Source: Afipia sp. (GTDB lineage: Bacteria > Pseudomonadota > Alphaproteobacteria > Rhizobiales > Xanthobacteraceae). Taken from it: a stretch of DNA of 64,000 bases. A model generated the notes under the pieces. That model had not been told where the DNA came from and ran no database searches. It saw nothing but the letters and a program-made list of their open reading frames with translations. Each line of letters begins with the position of its first letter. Positions within the stretch are counted from its first letter, which is position 1. Of this stretch, positions 1 to 8,169 are shown in pieces. The stretch lies in the NCBI GenBank assembly GCA_024508675.1, contig JANINQ010000021.1, positions 682,001-746,000 of the forward strand, in the 5' to 3' direction. A program made the position numbers and the translations under genes.

Positions 1-159
1 ACGCTGCTGATTGTCGAGCATGACATGAGCGTGGTGTTCGGCCTCGCCGACCGCATCTCGGTGCTGGTCTACGGCCATGTCATCGCCTCCGGCACGCCGG
101 AGGAAATCCGCAACAGCGCGAAGGTCAAGGAAGCCTATCTGGGCGAGGAAGCTGCCTGA
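1..159 (+). CDS. LivG-type ABC ATPase, C-terminal end (partial)
   Basis: This is the last 52 codons of an ABC transporter ATP-binding subunit whose start lies outside the window. The H-loop stretch VEHDMSVVFGLADRI and the ending KVKEAYLGEEAA are typical of LivG proteins of branched-chain amino acid or carboxylate importers. Its TGA stop overlaps the ATG of the next gene (ATGA), so the two ATPases are translationally coupled and probably form the heterodimeric motor of one importer. Family and role are clear. The substrate is not, because the permease and binding-protein genes are upstream of the window. Confidence 0.85.
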   Translation, partial: TLLIVEHDMSVVFGLADRISVLVYGHVIASGTPEEIRNSAKVKEAYLGEEAA

Positions 160-854
160 TGTTGGAAGTTCGGGATCTGCACGCCTATTACGGCAAAAGT
201 CACATCCTTCAGGGCGTCGATATGAGCATCGCCGCCGGCGAGGTCGTCAGCCTGCTCGGCCGCAACGGTGTCGGCCGCTCGACCACCGTGAAGGCGATCA
301 TGGGCGAGGTGCCGCCTCACGGCACAGTCACGTTCAAGGGCCAGAACATCGCCGGGCTGCCGAGCTACAAGATCGCGCATCTCGGCCTCGGCTACGTGCC
401 CGAGCACCGCGACATCTTCCCCGGCCTGACCGTGCGGCAGAACCTGCTGCTCGGCATCAAGGACACCCGCAAGCCGGGCAAGTGGAAGCTCGAGGACATG
501 CTCGACATGTTCCCGAACCTGAAAGCCCGCGCCGACACCGCAGCGGGCGTGCTATCCGGCGGCGAGAAGCAGATGCTGACCATCTGCCGCACGCTGATGG
601 GCGATCCCGAGTTGATCATGATCGACGAACCGACCGAAGGTCTCGCGCCGCTGATCGTGCAGCAGGTCGGCGACCTGATCGCAGAAATCGCCAAGCGCGG
701 CGTCGCGATCCTTCTGGTCGAGCAGAAGCTCTCGATCGCGATGCGCATCTCGCATCGGCTCTATGTGATGGGTCACGGCCGCATCGTGTTCGAAGGCACC
801 CCCGCCGATCTCAAGGCCAACCAGACCGTCCGCAAGGAATGGCTGGAGGTGTAG
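159..854 (+). CDS. LivF-type ABC transporter ATP-binding protein
   Basis: A 231-residue ATPase of the LivF class, the second motor subunit of a Liv (HAAT) importer acting at the cytoplasmic face of the inner membrane. The signature motif LSGGEKQML is at about 132-140, Walker B with the catalytic Glu (LIMIDEPTEG) at about 152-161, and the Gln-type switch LLVEQKLS follows. The Walker A loop reads GRNGVGRST at 34-42, with Arg where the invariant Lys is expected. It overlaps the preceding LivG by the ATGA junction. A palindromic repeat follows the stop, so this is probably the end of that operon. It lacks the basic C-terminal tail seen in the other two LivF proteins of the window. Confidence 0.88.
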   Translation: MLEVRDLHAYYGKSHILQGVDMSIAAGEVVSLLGRNGVGRSTTVKAIMGEVPPHGTVTFKGQNIAGLPSYKIAHLGLGYVPEHRDIFPGLTVRQNLLLGIKDTRKPGKWKLEDMLDMFPNLKARADTAAGVLSGGEKQMLTICRTLMGDPELIMIDEPTEGLAPLIVQQVGDLIAEIAKRGVAILLVEQKLSIAMRISHRLYVMGHGRIVFEGTPADLKANQTVRKEWLEV

Positions 855-901
855 GCGCATATGTCGTCCTGGCGAAGGCCGGGACCCATTAGAAATCACC
901 G

Positions 902-1012
902 AATCCTCATGGTGAGGAGGCGCGTCTTCAGCGCCGTCTCGAACCATGAGGATTCATTGCTCCTCATCCTTCGAGACGCGCGCAAAGGCGCGCTCCTCAG
1001 GATGAGGGCTCC
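902..1012. repeat. Two adjacent palindromic intergenic repeats
   Basis: Two imperfect hairpins sit back to back between convergent genes. The first spans about 903-952 (arms ATCCTCATGGT and ACCATGAGGAT). The second spans about 962-1008 (arms CTCATCCTTCGAGACGCG and CGCGCTCCTCAGGATGAG, with a short AAAGG-type loop). The arrangement is REP-like, and it may serve as a two-way transcription end for the livF gene and the convergent Crp-family gene. Short open frames here are by-products of the repeat and I do not annotate them as genes. Confidence 0.7.
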
Positions 1013-1014
1013 TC

Positions 1015-1689
1015 CTACTCCCCGTATCCCCGCAGCCGGTCGAGATCGACCACGGTGACGCCGCCGTATTCCAGCCGCAGCAGGCCTTCCTTCTCCAGCG
1101 TCTTGAGGCACTGGTTGGCGTTCTGCCGGGAGATGCCGGAAATGGCGCCGAGTTCCTCCTGCGTGATCTCCAGATGCCGTGTGTGGTCCGGATACAGGAT
1201 CGGATTGAACAGCGAGGCAATCGAGCGCGCGAGCCGGGCCTTTGCATCCAGCATCCGGCCGTATTCGACCAGACCCATGAACTGGCCGAGCCGTTCGTTC
1301 AGCAAACCAACCAGAAAGCGGTTGAACGCGACGCTGTTCTCGAACAGCCAGAAGAACGTGGCCCGGTCCATCAGCGCGAGGCGCGTGTCGCGCAGCGCCA
1401 CCGCGTCATAACGTCTCGCCTCGTTCTTGAGGACGGTGCCCTCGCCGAACCACGCACCGTTGGTCATGCCGGTGAAGCTCACCGCCTTGCCGTCGCGCGA
1501 GCCGGTGCCGATCCGGACCAGCCCCGCCACCACGCCCATCCAGTATTCGAAATGATCGCCGCGCATGCAGATGAATTCGTTTGCACTGAACGATTTTTCG
1601 ACGATTCCGGCGCGGGCAACTTCGGCCTCCCGCTCGCTCAGGCCATGTGACCAGACCGCAATCCGCTTGAGATAATCCGCAGTAATCAT
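1015..1689 (-). CDS. Crp/Fnr-family transcriptional regulator
   Basis: A 224-residue regulator with an N-terminal cyclic-nucleotide-binding-like beta-roll (about 20-130), a dimerisation helix (about 130-160) and a winged helix-turn-helix at about 175-215 (ITQEELGAISGISRQNANQ). There is no N-terminal Cys cluster of the kind that holds the Fe-S centre in FNR/AadR, so oxygen sensing by that route is unlikely. Cys41 and Cys194 are the only cysteines. It is divergent from the liv-fadD operon starting at 1962, and control of that operon is a reasonable inference. The ligand is unknown. Confidence 0.85.
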   Translation of the reverse strand: MITADYLKRIAVWSHGLSEREAEVARAGIVEKSFSANEFICMRGDHFEYWMGVVAGLVRIGTGSRDGKAVSFTGMTNGAWFGEGTVLKNEARRYDAVALRDTRLALMDRATFFWLFENSVAFNRFLVGLLNERLGQFMGLVEYGRMLDAKARLARSIASLFNPILYPDHTRHLEITQEELGAISGISRQNANQCLKTLEKEGLLRLEYGGVTVVDLDRLRGYGE

Positions 1690-1725
1690 GCCGTCTCGAC
1701 AGCCCTTGGCGCCTGCAATGCTGCG

Positions 1726-1756
1726 GCGCGGTACAATGGTTATTGGTATACCGCGC
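1726..1756. promoter_or_regulatory. Inverted repeat in divergent Crp / liv promoter region
   Basis: The 272-base divergent gap 1690-1961 holds an inverted repeat: GCGCGGTA at 1726-1733 and TACCGCGC at 1749-1756, separated by 15 bases. Nothing else in the gap looks like a gene. It could be an operator for the divergent Crp/Fnr-type regulator, though it does not resemble the classical TGTGA or TTGAT half-sites. The promoter elements themselves are not clear. Confidence 0.3.
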
Positions 1757-1961
1757 GCGCACTGAAATTGCCCAACGAATTGTCAGGCACAAGACATTTA
1801 TGTGTCGCGAATTCCCGTAAGGACGCAACGGCAAATGCGCTCCTGCGGCGCAAAGCATCAATAGTAGAATGGCTTGCCGGGTCCCGCCGGTATAGGATCG
1901 GGGCCGTGGTGAAGAACCATAGATAAAGAGCGCGCGAAGCGCCGTATCTGGGAGGATTTGA

Positions 1962-2783
1962 GTGGCTTACGCATTGGAGGTGCGGGGGGTCTCGCTACGG
2001 TTCGGCGGCGTGCGCGCGCTGACTGATGTGAGCTTCGGCGTCAAGGAAGGCGAACTGTTCTCGATCATCGGCCCCAACGGCGCCGGCAAGACCTCGATCG
2101 TGAATTGCGTCTCCGGCCGTTATACCCCGACCGAAGGACAGCTTTTCTATCAGGACCGCGACATCACCGGCCTCAAGCCGAATGCGCGCGCGGCGCTCGG
2201 CATCGGCCGCACGTTCCAGAATCTCGCGCTGTTCCACCACATGACCGTGCTCGACAACATCATGGTCGGCCGGCACCACCTCCTGAAAAACAATTTCGTC
2301 ACCGGCTCGCTCTACTGGCTGACCGGCGCGCGCCGCGAGGAACTCGAACACCGACGCAAGGTGGAAGAGATCATCGACTTCCTCGACCTTCAGTCGGTGC
2401 GCAAGGCGACCGCCGGCACCCTCTCCTACGGCCTGCGCAAGCGCGTTGAACTCGCCCGCGCCATGGCGCTGGAACCGAAACTGATCCTCCTCGACGAGCC
2501 GATGGCCGGCATGAACTTCGAGGAGAAGGAAGACATGGCGCGCTACATCGTCGATCTCAACGAAGAATACGGGATGACGGTGATCATGATCGAGCACGAC
2601 ATGGGCGTGGTGATGGATATTTCCCACCGCGTCACCGTGCTGGATTTCGGACGCAAGATCGCCGAGGGCCTGCCCGCCGACGTGCTGGACGATCCGCATG
2701 TGAAGAAGGCCTATCTCGGCGAGGAGGACGAAGTCCTCGACGCGCTCGATGACACCATTCCTGTCGCGGAGGCCTCGGCATGA
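1962..2783 (+). CDS. LivG-type ABC transporter ATP-binding protein
   Basis: First gene of a six-gene importer operon: a 273-residue LivG-class ATPase. Walker A GPNGAGKTS is at 37-45, the signature LSYGLRKRVELARAM at about 154-168, Walker B LILLDEPMAG at about 174-183 and the H-loop IEHDMG at 210-215. The start is GTG at 1962, preceded by GGAGG at 1950-1954. The C terminus adds an acidic extension of about 20 residues after AYLGEEDE. It overlaps the next gene, an acyl-CoA synthetase, by four bases (ATGA). That coupling suggests the imported compound is an acid activated to a CoA ester on entry. Confidence 0.9.
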   Translation: MAYALEVRGVSLRFGGVRALTDVSFGVKEGELFSIIGPNGAGKTSIVNCVSGRYTPTEGQLFYQDRDITGLKPNARAALGIGRTFQNLALFHHMTVLDNIMVGRHHLLKNNFVTGSLYWLTGARREELEHRRKVEEIIDFLDLQSVRKATAGTLSYGLRKRVELARAMALEPKLILLDEPMAGMNFEEKEDMARYIVDLNEEYGMTVIMIEHDMGVVMDISHRVTVLDFGRKIAEGLPADVLDDPHVKKAYLGEEDEVLDALDDTIPVAEASA

Positions 2784-4711
2784 TGGACTATGCAGGCCGC
2801 GTCGCACAGGCCGACACCTATCCGAAAATGCTCCGGCTCAATGCGAAGGAGCACGGCAACGAAATCGCGCTGCGCGAAAAGGATTTCGGTCTGTGGCGCG
2901 TCTTTACGTGGAATGACTACCACAGCCGCGTCCGCGACTTCACGCTCGGAATGGCTGAACTCGGCATCAAGCGCGGCGACGTCATCGGCATTATCGGCGA
3001 CAACCGGCCGGACTGGGTGGCGGCGGAAGTCGCGGCCCATGCCATCGGCGGCATGTCGCTCGGCATGTATCGCGAGTCCCTGCCGGAAGAAGTGCTTTAT
3101 CTCCTCACCTATGGCGAAACCAAGATCGTGTTCGCCGAGGATGAAGAACAGGTCGACAAGCTGCTCGAACTCGGCGACCGCGCGCCGCACCTCAAGCACA
3201 TCGTCTATTCCGACCCGCGCGGTATGCGCAAATATGACGATCCGCGGCTGATCGAAGCCGACACCCTTGCGAAGATGGGCCGCGACCGCGCAGACCGCGA
3301 GCCGCAGCTTTACGACCAGATGGTCGACGCGACCAAAACCGAAGACGTCGCCATTCTCTGCACCACATCCGGCACCACTTCGAATCCGAAGCTCGCCATG
3401 CTGACGGCAGGCGCGGTGCTACGCCACTGCGCGACGTATCTCTCGTTCGATCCGAAGGGTCCGCAAGACGAATACGTGTCGGTGCTGCCGCTGCCCTGGA
3501 TCATGGAGCAGGTTTACGCGCTCGGCAAAGGCCTGCTCTCGCGGATGAAGGTCAACTTCGTCGAGCAGTCCGACACGATGATGAACGACTTCCGCGAAAT
3601 CGCGCCGACCTTCGTGCTGTTCGCGCCGCGCATCTGGGAAGCGATCGCCGCTGACGTCCGCGCGCGGGTGATGGACGCCTCCGCACTGAAGCAGAGCCTT
3701 TATGAAACCGGCATGAAGGCCGGCCTCTCGGCGCTCGAAGCCGGCAGGAAATCCATGGTCGCGGAAACGCTGGTGTTCCGCGCGCTGCGCGACCGCCTCG
3801 GCTTCACGCGGCTTCGCTCCGCCGCCACCGGCGGAGCGGCGCTCGGCCCTGATACGTTCAAATTCTTCCGCGCCATGGGCGTGCCGCTGCGCACGCTTTA
3901 CGGCCAGACCGAAACGCTCGGCGCTTTCACGCTGCATCCGGCCGATGCGGTCGATCCGGACACCACTGGCGTGCCGATGGGCGAGTCCGTCGAGATCCAG
4001 ATCGTGGACCCCGACGTCAACGGCGTCGGCGAGATCGTGGTGCGTCACCCCAACATGTTCTCGGGCTATTACAAGAACGAGGCCGCCACCGCTGTCGATC
4101 TGCGCGGCGGCTGGATGCATTCGGGCGACGCCGGTTATTTCAACAAGGCCAACCAGCTCGTCGTCATCGACCGCATCAAGGACCTGGCGCAGACCGCACG
4201 CGGCGAACGCTTCTCGCCGCAATATATCGAGAACAAGCTGAAGTTCTCGCCTTACGTCGCGGAAGCCGTGGTTCTGGGCGACGGGCGCGACTATCTCGCG
4301 GCGATCATCTGCATCCGCTTCTCCATCGTCTCGAAATGGGCGGAAAAGAACCGGATTTCGTTCACGACCTACACCGACCTGTCCTCGCGCCCGGAAACCT
4401 ACGACCTGCTGCGCAAGGAAGTCGAAGCGGTCAACGCGACGCTGCCGCCATCGCAGCGCATCTCCAAGTTCCTGCTGCTCTACAAGGAACTGGACGCGGA
4501 CGACGGCGAACTGACCCGCACCCGCAAGGTCCGCCGCACCGTCATCAACGAAAAGTATGCCGACATTATTGATGCGATCTACGGCGGCAAGCCGGACATC
4601 GACATCGACACCGTGATCCGTTTCCAGGACGGCACCACGCAGCGCATCCGCTGCACCCTGCCGGTCATCGACCTCGGAACGTCCCACAAGACGGCGGAGG
4701 CGGCCGAGTGA
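2780..4711 (+). CDS. Long-chain-type acyl-CoA synthetase (AMP-forming)
   Basis: A 643-residue ANL-superfamily ligase that would convert a carboxylic acid, ATP and CoA to acyl-CoA, AMP and PPi in the cytoplasm. The AMP/phosphate loop CTTSGTTSNPK is at about 193-203, the adenine-binding segment TLYGQTETLG at about 372-381 and the hinge region HSGDAGYF...VIDRIKDL at about 446-465. Length and the C-terminal DGELTRTRKVRR region match the bacterial long-chain (FAA/FadD15-like) branch. It overlaps both neighbours by four bases, between livG and livH, so it is made with the transporter. The substrate is unknown. An aromatic or aliphatic acid taken up by the importer is the best inference. Confidence 0.88.
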   Translation: MMDYAGRVAQADTYPKMLRLNAKEHGNEIALREKDFGLWRVFTWNDYHSRVRDFTLGMAELGIKRGDVIGIIGDNRPDWVAAEVAAHAIGGMSLGMYRESLPEEVLYLLTYGETKIVFAEDEEQVDKLLELGDRAPHLKHIVYSDPRGMRKYDDPRLIEADTLAKMGRDRADREPQLYDQMVDATKTEDVAILCTTSGTTSNPKLAMLTAGAVLRHCATYLSFDPKGPQDEYVSVLPLPWIMEQVYALGKGLLSRMKVNFVEQSDTMMNDFREIAPTFVLFAPRIWEAIAADVRARVMDASALKQSLYETGMKAGLSALEAGRKSMVAETLVFRALRDRLGFTRLRSAATGGAALGPDTFKFFRAMGVPLRTLYGQTETLGAFTLHPADAVDPDTTGVPMGESVEIQIVDPDVNGVGEIVVRHPNMFSGYYKNEAATAVDLRGGWMHSGDAGYFNKANQLVVIDRIKDLAQTARGERFSPQYIENKLKFSPYVAEAVVLGDGRDYLAAIICIRFSIVSKWAEKNRISFTTYTDLSSRPETYDLLRKEVEAVNATLPPSQRISKFLLLYKELDADDGELTRTRKVRRTVINEKYADIIDAIYGGKPDIDIDTVIRFQDGTTQRIRCTLPVIDLGTSHKTAEAAE

Positions 4712-5601
4712 ATACCCAGCTCCTGATTCAGCTTCTTATCAACGGCCTCGTGGTCGGCACGCTTTATGGCGTCGTCGCCATGTCCTTCGTGCTGATCTAC
4801 AAGGCGACGCAGGTGGTCAATTTCGCGCAGGGCGAACTGCTGCTGGTCGGCGCGTGGATCTGCTGGGCGCTGCTGACCAAATTCCAGGTGCCGTTCTGGC
4901 TCGGCATGCCGATCACGCTGGTCTTCATGTTCATTCTCGGTATCGCGATCCAGATCGTGATTCTGCGCCCGATGATCGGCGAGCCGATCATCTCTGTCAT
5001 CATGGTGACCATCGGCCTCTCCACCGTGTTGCAGGCGCTGATGAAGTGGATCTTCGGCGTCAACCTGCAGCCGTTCCCGCAGATCTTCCACACCAAGCTG
5101 GTCAACGTCTTCGGCCTGCAGGTGCAGACGGTCTACATTCTCAGCCTCGCGGTTTCGGTGGCGATGATGGCCGGCATGGCCTGGTTCTTCCGAGTCTCTA
5201 AGTACGGCCTCGCCATGCGCGCGACCGCGTTCAACCAGCAGGTCGCGCAGTCGCTCGGCATCTCGGTGAAGAACGTGTTCGCGATGGCCTGGGCGATCTC
5301 GGCGACGGTTTCGGCGGTCGCGGGCATCGTGGTCGCGGTCGTGAACGGCGTGTCGTCGGGCCTTGCCGCCTACGGCATCAAGGTGTTCCCGGCGACCATT
5401 CTCGGCGGCCTCGACAGCGTCGGCGGTGCGGTGCTCGGCGGCATCATCATCGGCCTGCTTGAGAACGTCGCGCACTTCGTCGACAGCGAATACCTGCACT
5501 GGGGCAACCTGTTCGAGATCGCGCCGTTCTACGCCCTGATCTTCATTCTCATGATCAAGCCTTACGGCCTGTTCGGCACCAAAGACATCGAGCGGATCTG
5601 A
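4708..5601 (+). CDS. LivH-type ABC permease
   Basis: A 297-residue inner-membrane permease with about eight hydrophobic segments, of the LivH family (branched-chain amino acid / HAAT importers). The conserved cytoplasmic loop MRATAFNQQVAQSLGI at about 171-186 is the ATPase-contacting stretch, and the C-terminal TILGGLDSVGGAVLGG region is typical. The start is GTG at 4708, overlapping the synthetase stop (GTGA). With the following LivM it would form the transmembrane pore. Confidence 0.9.
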   Translation: MNTQLLIQLLINGLVVGTLYGVVAMSFVLIYKATQVVNFAQGELLLVGAWICWALLTKFQVPFWLGMPITLVFMFILGIAIQIVILRPMIGEPIISVIMVTIGLSTVLQALMKWIFGVNLQPFPQIFHTKLVNVFGLQVQTVYILSLAVSVAMMAGMAWFFRVSKYGLAMRATAFNQQVAQSLGISVKNVFAMAWAISATVSAVAGIVVAVVNGVSSGLAAYGIKVFPATILGGLDSVGGAVLGGIIIGLLENVAHFVDSEYLHWGNLFEIAPFYALIFILMIKPYGLFGTKDIERI

Positions 5602-5603
5602 CC

Positions 5604-6677
5604 ATGGCCGGCCAAAACCTCCTCCCCGCGGGCGACTATCGCAGCACCTACGCTGCGGACACGACGATCTTCCCGACCAAGACCAGCCGCAACATGCTGA
5701 TCCTCGGCATCGTCCTGGTCTGCTTTGCGCCATACGTGCTGAACGAATACATGCTGAGCCTGCTGATCCAGATCGGCATCTTCGGCATCGCCGCGCTCGG
5801 CCTCAACATCGTGGTCGGCTTCACCGGCCAGATCTCGATCGGCCACGCCGCGTTCTTCGGCTTCGGCGCGTTCACCTCGGCCTATGTATCGAGCAAGCTG
5901 CATGTGCCGGTGTTCTTCGCCATTCCGCTCGCGGGCGTTGTGACCGCACTGGTCGGTCTGATCTTCGGCCTGCCCGCCGCACGCCTGAAAGGCCTTTATC
6001 TGGCCATCGCAACGCTGGCGGCGCAGTTCATCCTGATCGACTTCTTCAACCGCGCCGAATGGTTCACCGGCGGCAGCGCGCCCGCCATCGCCGAGCCGTT
6101 CTCGATCTTCGGCAAGGTGGTGCGCGGTGACCGGCAGTATTTCTATGTCGTGCTGGCCTATGTGATCGTCTGCTTCCTGCTGGTGACCAACCTGATGCGC
6201 ACCCGCGACGGCCGCGCGCTGGTGGCGGTGCGCGACCATTATCTCTCCGCCGAGATCATGGGCATCAACCTCACCAAGTATCGCACGCTGTCATTCGGCC
6301 TCGCCGCATTCTTCGCAGGCGTCGGCGGCGCTCTCTACGCCCACTATAACCAGGTGGTCTCCAACGAAGGCTTCGGCATCGACCGATCGATCATCTTCCT
6401 TGCCATGATCATCATCGGCGGCGTCGGCTCGATCATGGGCACGCTGATGGGCACCGCCTTCATGGTGCTGCTGCCGGAATCGATGGAATGGGTCAGCGCC
6501 GCGCTCTCGGGCAGCACAATCGATCATGTGCTGGGCCTGAAGAACAACATCGCATGGCTGCGCGAAATCGCGATCGGCATGGTCATCATTATCTTTCTGA
6601 TGTGGGAGCCTGACGGGCTCGCGCATCGCTGGCGGCAAATCAAGGCTTACTGGAAACTCTACCCGTTCTCGCATTGA
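5604..6677 (+). CDS. LivM-type ABC permease
   Basis: A 357-residue inner-membrane permease, partner of LivH. It has an N-terminal cytoplasmic extension of about 30 residues, then about nine to ten membrane spans. It carries the LivM hallmarks LGLNIVVGFTGQISIGHAAF (about 71-90) and RDHYLSAEIMGINLTKYR (about 211-228). It starts two bases after the livH stop and is followed at 46 bases by the binding-protein gene. Confidence 0.9.
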   Translation: MAGQNLLPAGDYRSTYAADTTIFPTKTSRNMLILGIVLVCFAPYVLNEYMLSLLIQIGIFGIAALGLNIVVGFTGQISIGHAAFFGFGAFTSAYVSSKLHVPVFFAIPLAGVVTALVGLIFGLPAARLKGLYLAIATLAAQFILIDFFNRAEWFTGGSAPAIAEPFSIFGKVVRGDRQYFYVVLAYVIVCFLLVTNLMRTRDGRALVAVRDHYLSAEIMGINLTKYRTLSFGLAAFFAGVGGALYAHYNQVVSNEGFGIDRSIIFLAMIIIGGVGSIMGTLMGTAFMVLLPESMEWVSAALSGSTIDHVLGLKNNIAWLREIAIGMVIIIFLMWEPDGLAHRWRQIKAYWKLYPFSH

Positions 6678-6732
6678 GGTCGGAACGGGCTCGACACAAA
6701 AGACCTCGAGAGGAAACCGGAGGATGACAACA

Positions 6733-8013
6733 ATGAAGATGAAAGCACTTCTCGGCACCGCTGCCCTTGCCGTGACGTTCGGCGCAACGTCGGCAATGGC
6801 GCAGACGGCGATTTCACTCGGCCACCTCGCCGACTATTCGGGCGCAACGTCCGACGTCGGAACGCCGTTTGGCCAGGGCGTCGCCGACGCGTTCGCCTAT
6901 GTGAACAAGAACGGCGGCATCAACGGCGCCAAGGTCAATGTCGACACCGTCGACTATGGCTATCAGGTGCCGCGCGCCATCGCACAATACAAGAAGTGGT
7001 CGGGCGGCGAGAAGGTGTCCGCAATTCTCGGCTGGGGCACCGCCGATACCGAAGCGCTGAAGAAGTTCGTCGCTGAAGACAAGATCCCGGACATTTCCGG
7101 CTCGTACTCGGCGGCCCTGTCGGACCCGACCGGCGCCGGCGGCAAGACGGAAGCTGCGCCTTACAACTTCTTCTACGGCCCGAGCTACTCGGATGCCCTT
7201 CGCGGCATGCTGACCTGGGCGGCGGAAGACTGGAAATCCAAGGGCAAGTCCGGCAAGCCGAAGTATGTCCACATGGGCGCGAACCATCCTTATCCGAACG
7301 CGCCGAAGGCCGCCGGTGAAGCGATTGCCGCCGAACTCGGCTTCGAGGTTCTGCCGGCCATCGTGTTCGCCCTCACGCCGGGCGACTACAGCGCGCAGTG
7401 CCTGACGCTGAAGAGCTCCGGTGCGAACTACGCCTATCTCGGCAACACCGCCGGCTCCAACATCTCCGTGCTGAACGCCTGCAAGGCGGCCGGCGCCGAT
7501 GTCCAGTTCATGGGCAACGTCTGGGGCATGGACGAGAACGCCGCGAAGGCTGCGGGTGCTGCCGCCGATGGCGTGGTGTTCCCGCTGCGCACGGCTGTTG
7601 CATGGGGTGGCAACGCTCCCGGCATGAAGACCATGCAGGAGATCTCCAAGATGTCCGATGCTGCCGGTACGGCCTATCGTCCGGTGCATTACGTCGCGGG
7701 TGTCTGCACGGCGCTCTACATGAAGGAAGCCGTCGAGTGGGCCGCCAAGAACGGCGGCGCGACCGGCGAGAACGTCAAGAAGGGCTTCTACCAGAAGAAG
7801 GATTGGGTGCCGGCCGGCATGGACGGCGTCTGCAATCCGTCGACCTGGACCGACAAGGACCATCGCCCGACCATGAAGGTCGACATCTATCGCATGAAGG
7901 TGTCGGGCGCGACGGACGCTGCCGTTGCTGATCTCGTCAAGAACGGCGCGATCAAGCTCGAGAAGGTGAAGACCGTCGATCTGCCGCGCAAGGCGGAATG
8001 GCTCGGCTGGTAA
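6733..8013 (+). CDS. LivK-type periplasmic substrate-binding protein
   Basis: A periplasmic type I binding protein of about 426 residues. It begins with a Sec signal peptide (MKMKALLGTAALAVTFG, cleavage probably after AMAQ) and continues with the family start TAISLGHLADYSGATSDVG. An ATG at 6724 is also in frame but touches the GGAGG at 6719-6723. The ATG at 6733 has a nine-base spacing and is preferred. It belongs to the branch of Liv receptors that serve aromatic or carboxylic acids more often than amino acids, but the ligand cannot be read from sequence. It lies within the importer operon. Confidence 0.88.
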   Translation: MKMKALLGTAALAVTFGATSAMAQTAISLGHLADYSGATSDVGTPFGQGVADAFAYVNKNGGINGAKVNVDTVDYGYQVPRAIAQYKKWSGGEKVSAILGWGTADTEALKKFVAEDKIPDISGSYSAALSDPTGAGGKTEAAPYNFFYGPSYSDALRGMLTWAAEDWKSKGKSGKPKYVHMGANHPYPNAPKAAGEAIAAELGFEVLPAIVFALTPGDYSAQCLTLKSSGANYAYLGNTAGSNISVLNACKAAGADVQFMGNVWGMDENAAKAAGAAADGVVFPLRTAVAWGGNAPGMKTMQEISKMSDAAGTAYRPVHYVAGVCTALYMKEAVEWAAKNGGATGENVKKGFYQKKDWVPAGMDGVCNPSTWTDKDHRPTMKVDIYRMKVSGATDAAVADLVKNGAIKLEKVKTVDLPRKAEWLGW

Positions 8014-8021
8014 AACCTGCT

Positions 8022-8146
8022 CCCTCTCCCCGCTTCGCGGGGAGAGGGTTGGGGTGAGAGGCAAGACTTCGGCTCGAAGCATCGCCCCTCACCCGAACCC
8101 TTCGCTACGCTCAGGCTTCGACCTCTCCCCGTAAACGGGGAGAGGT
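8022..8146. repeat. GGGGAGAGG palindromic repeat, copy 1
   Basis: Two hairpins with CCTCTCCCCG / CGGGGAGAGG arms (8024-8047 and 8122-8145) bracket an internal stretch containing GGTGAGAGGC and GCCCCTCACCC, which pair with each other. The whole is a nested palindrome of about 125 bases between livK and livF. Copies recur at 9013, 11664 and 17026, always between genes. It could reduce read-through or stabilise the binding-protein mRNA. Confidence 0.8.
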
Positions 8147-8169
8147 TCAGAAAAACCAGGACGACCGAC

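Noticed and set aside
861-1058. Short plus-strand open frame between livF and the Crp-family gene
   Set aside because: It runs through the double palindromic repeat and has no protein-like composition.
1015-1689. FNR/AadR-type oxygen sensor
   Set aside because: The N-terminal cysteine cluster needed for the Fe-S centre is absent.
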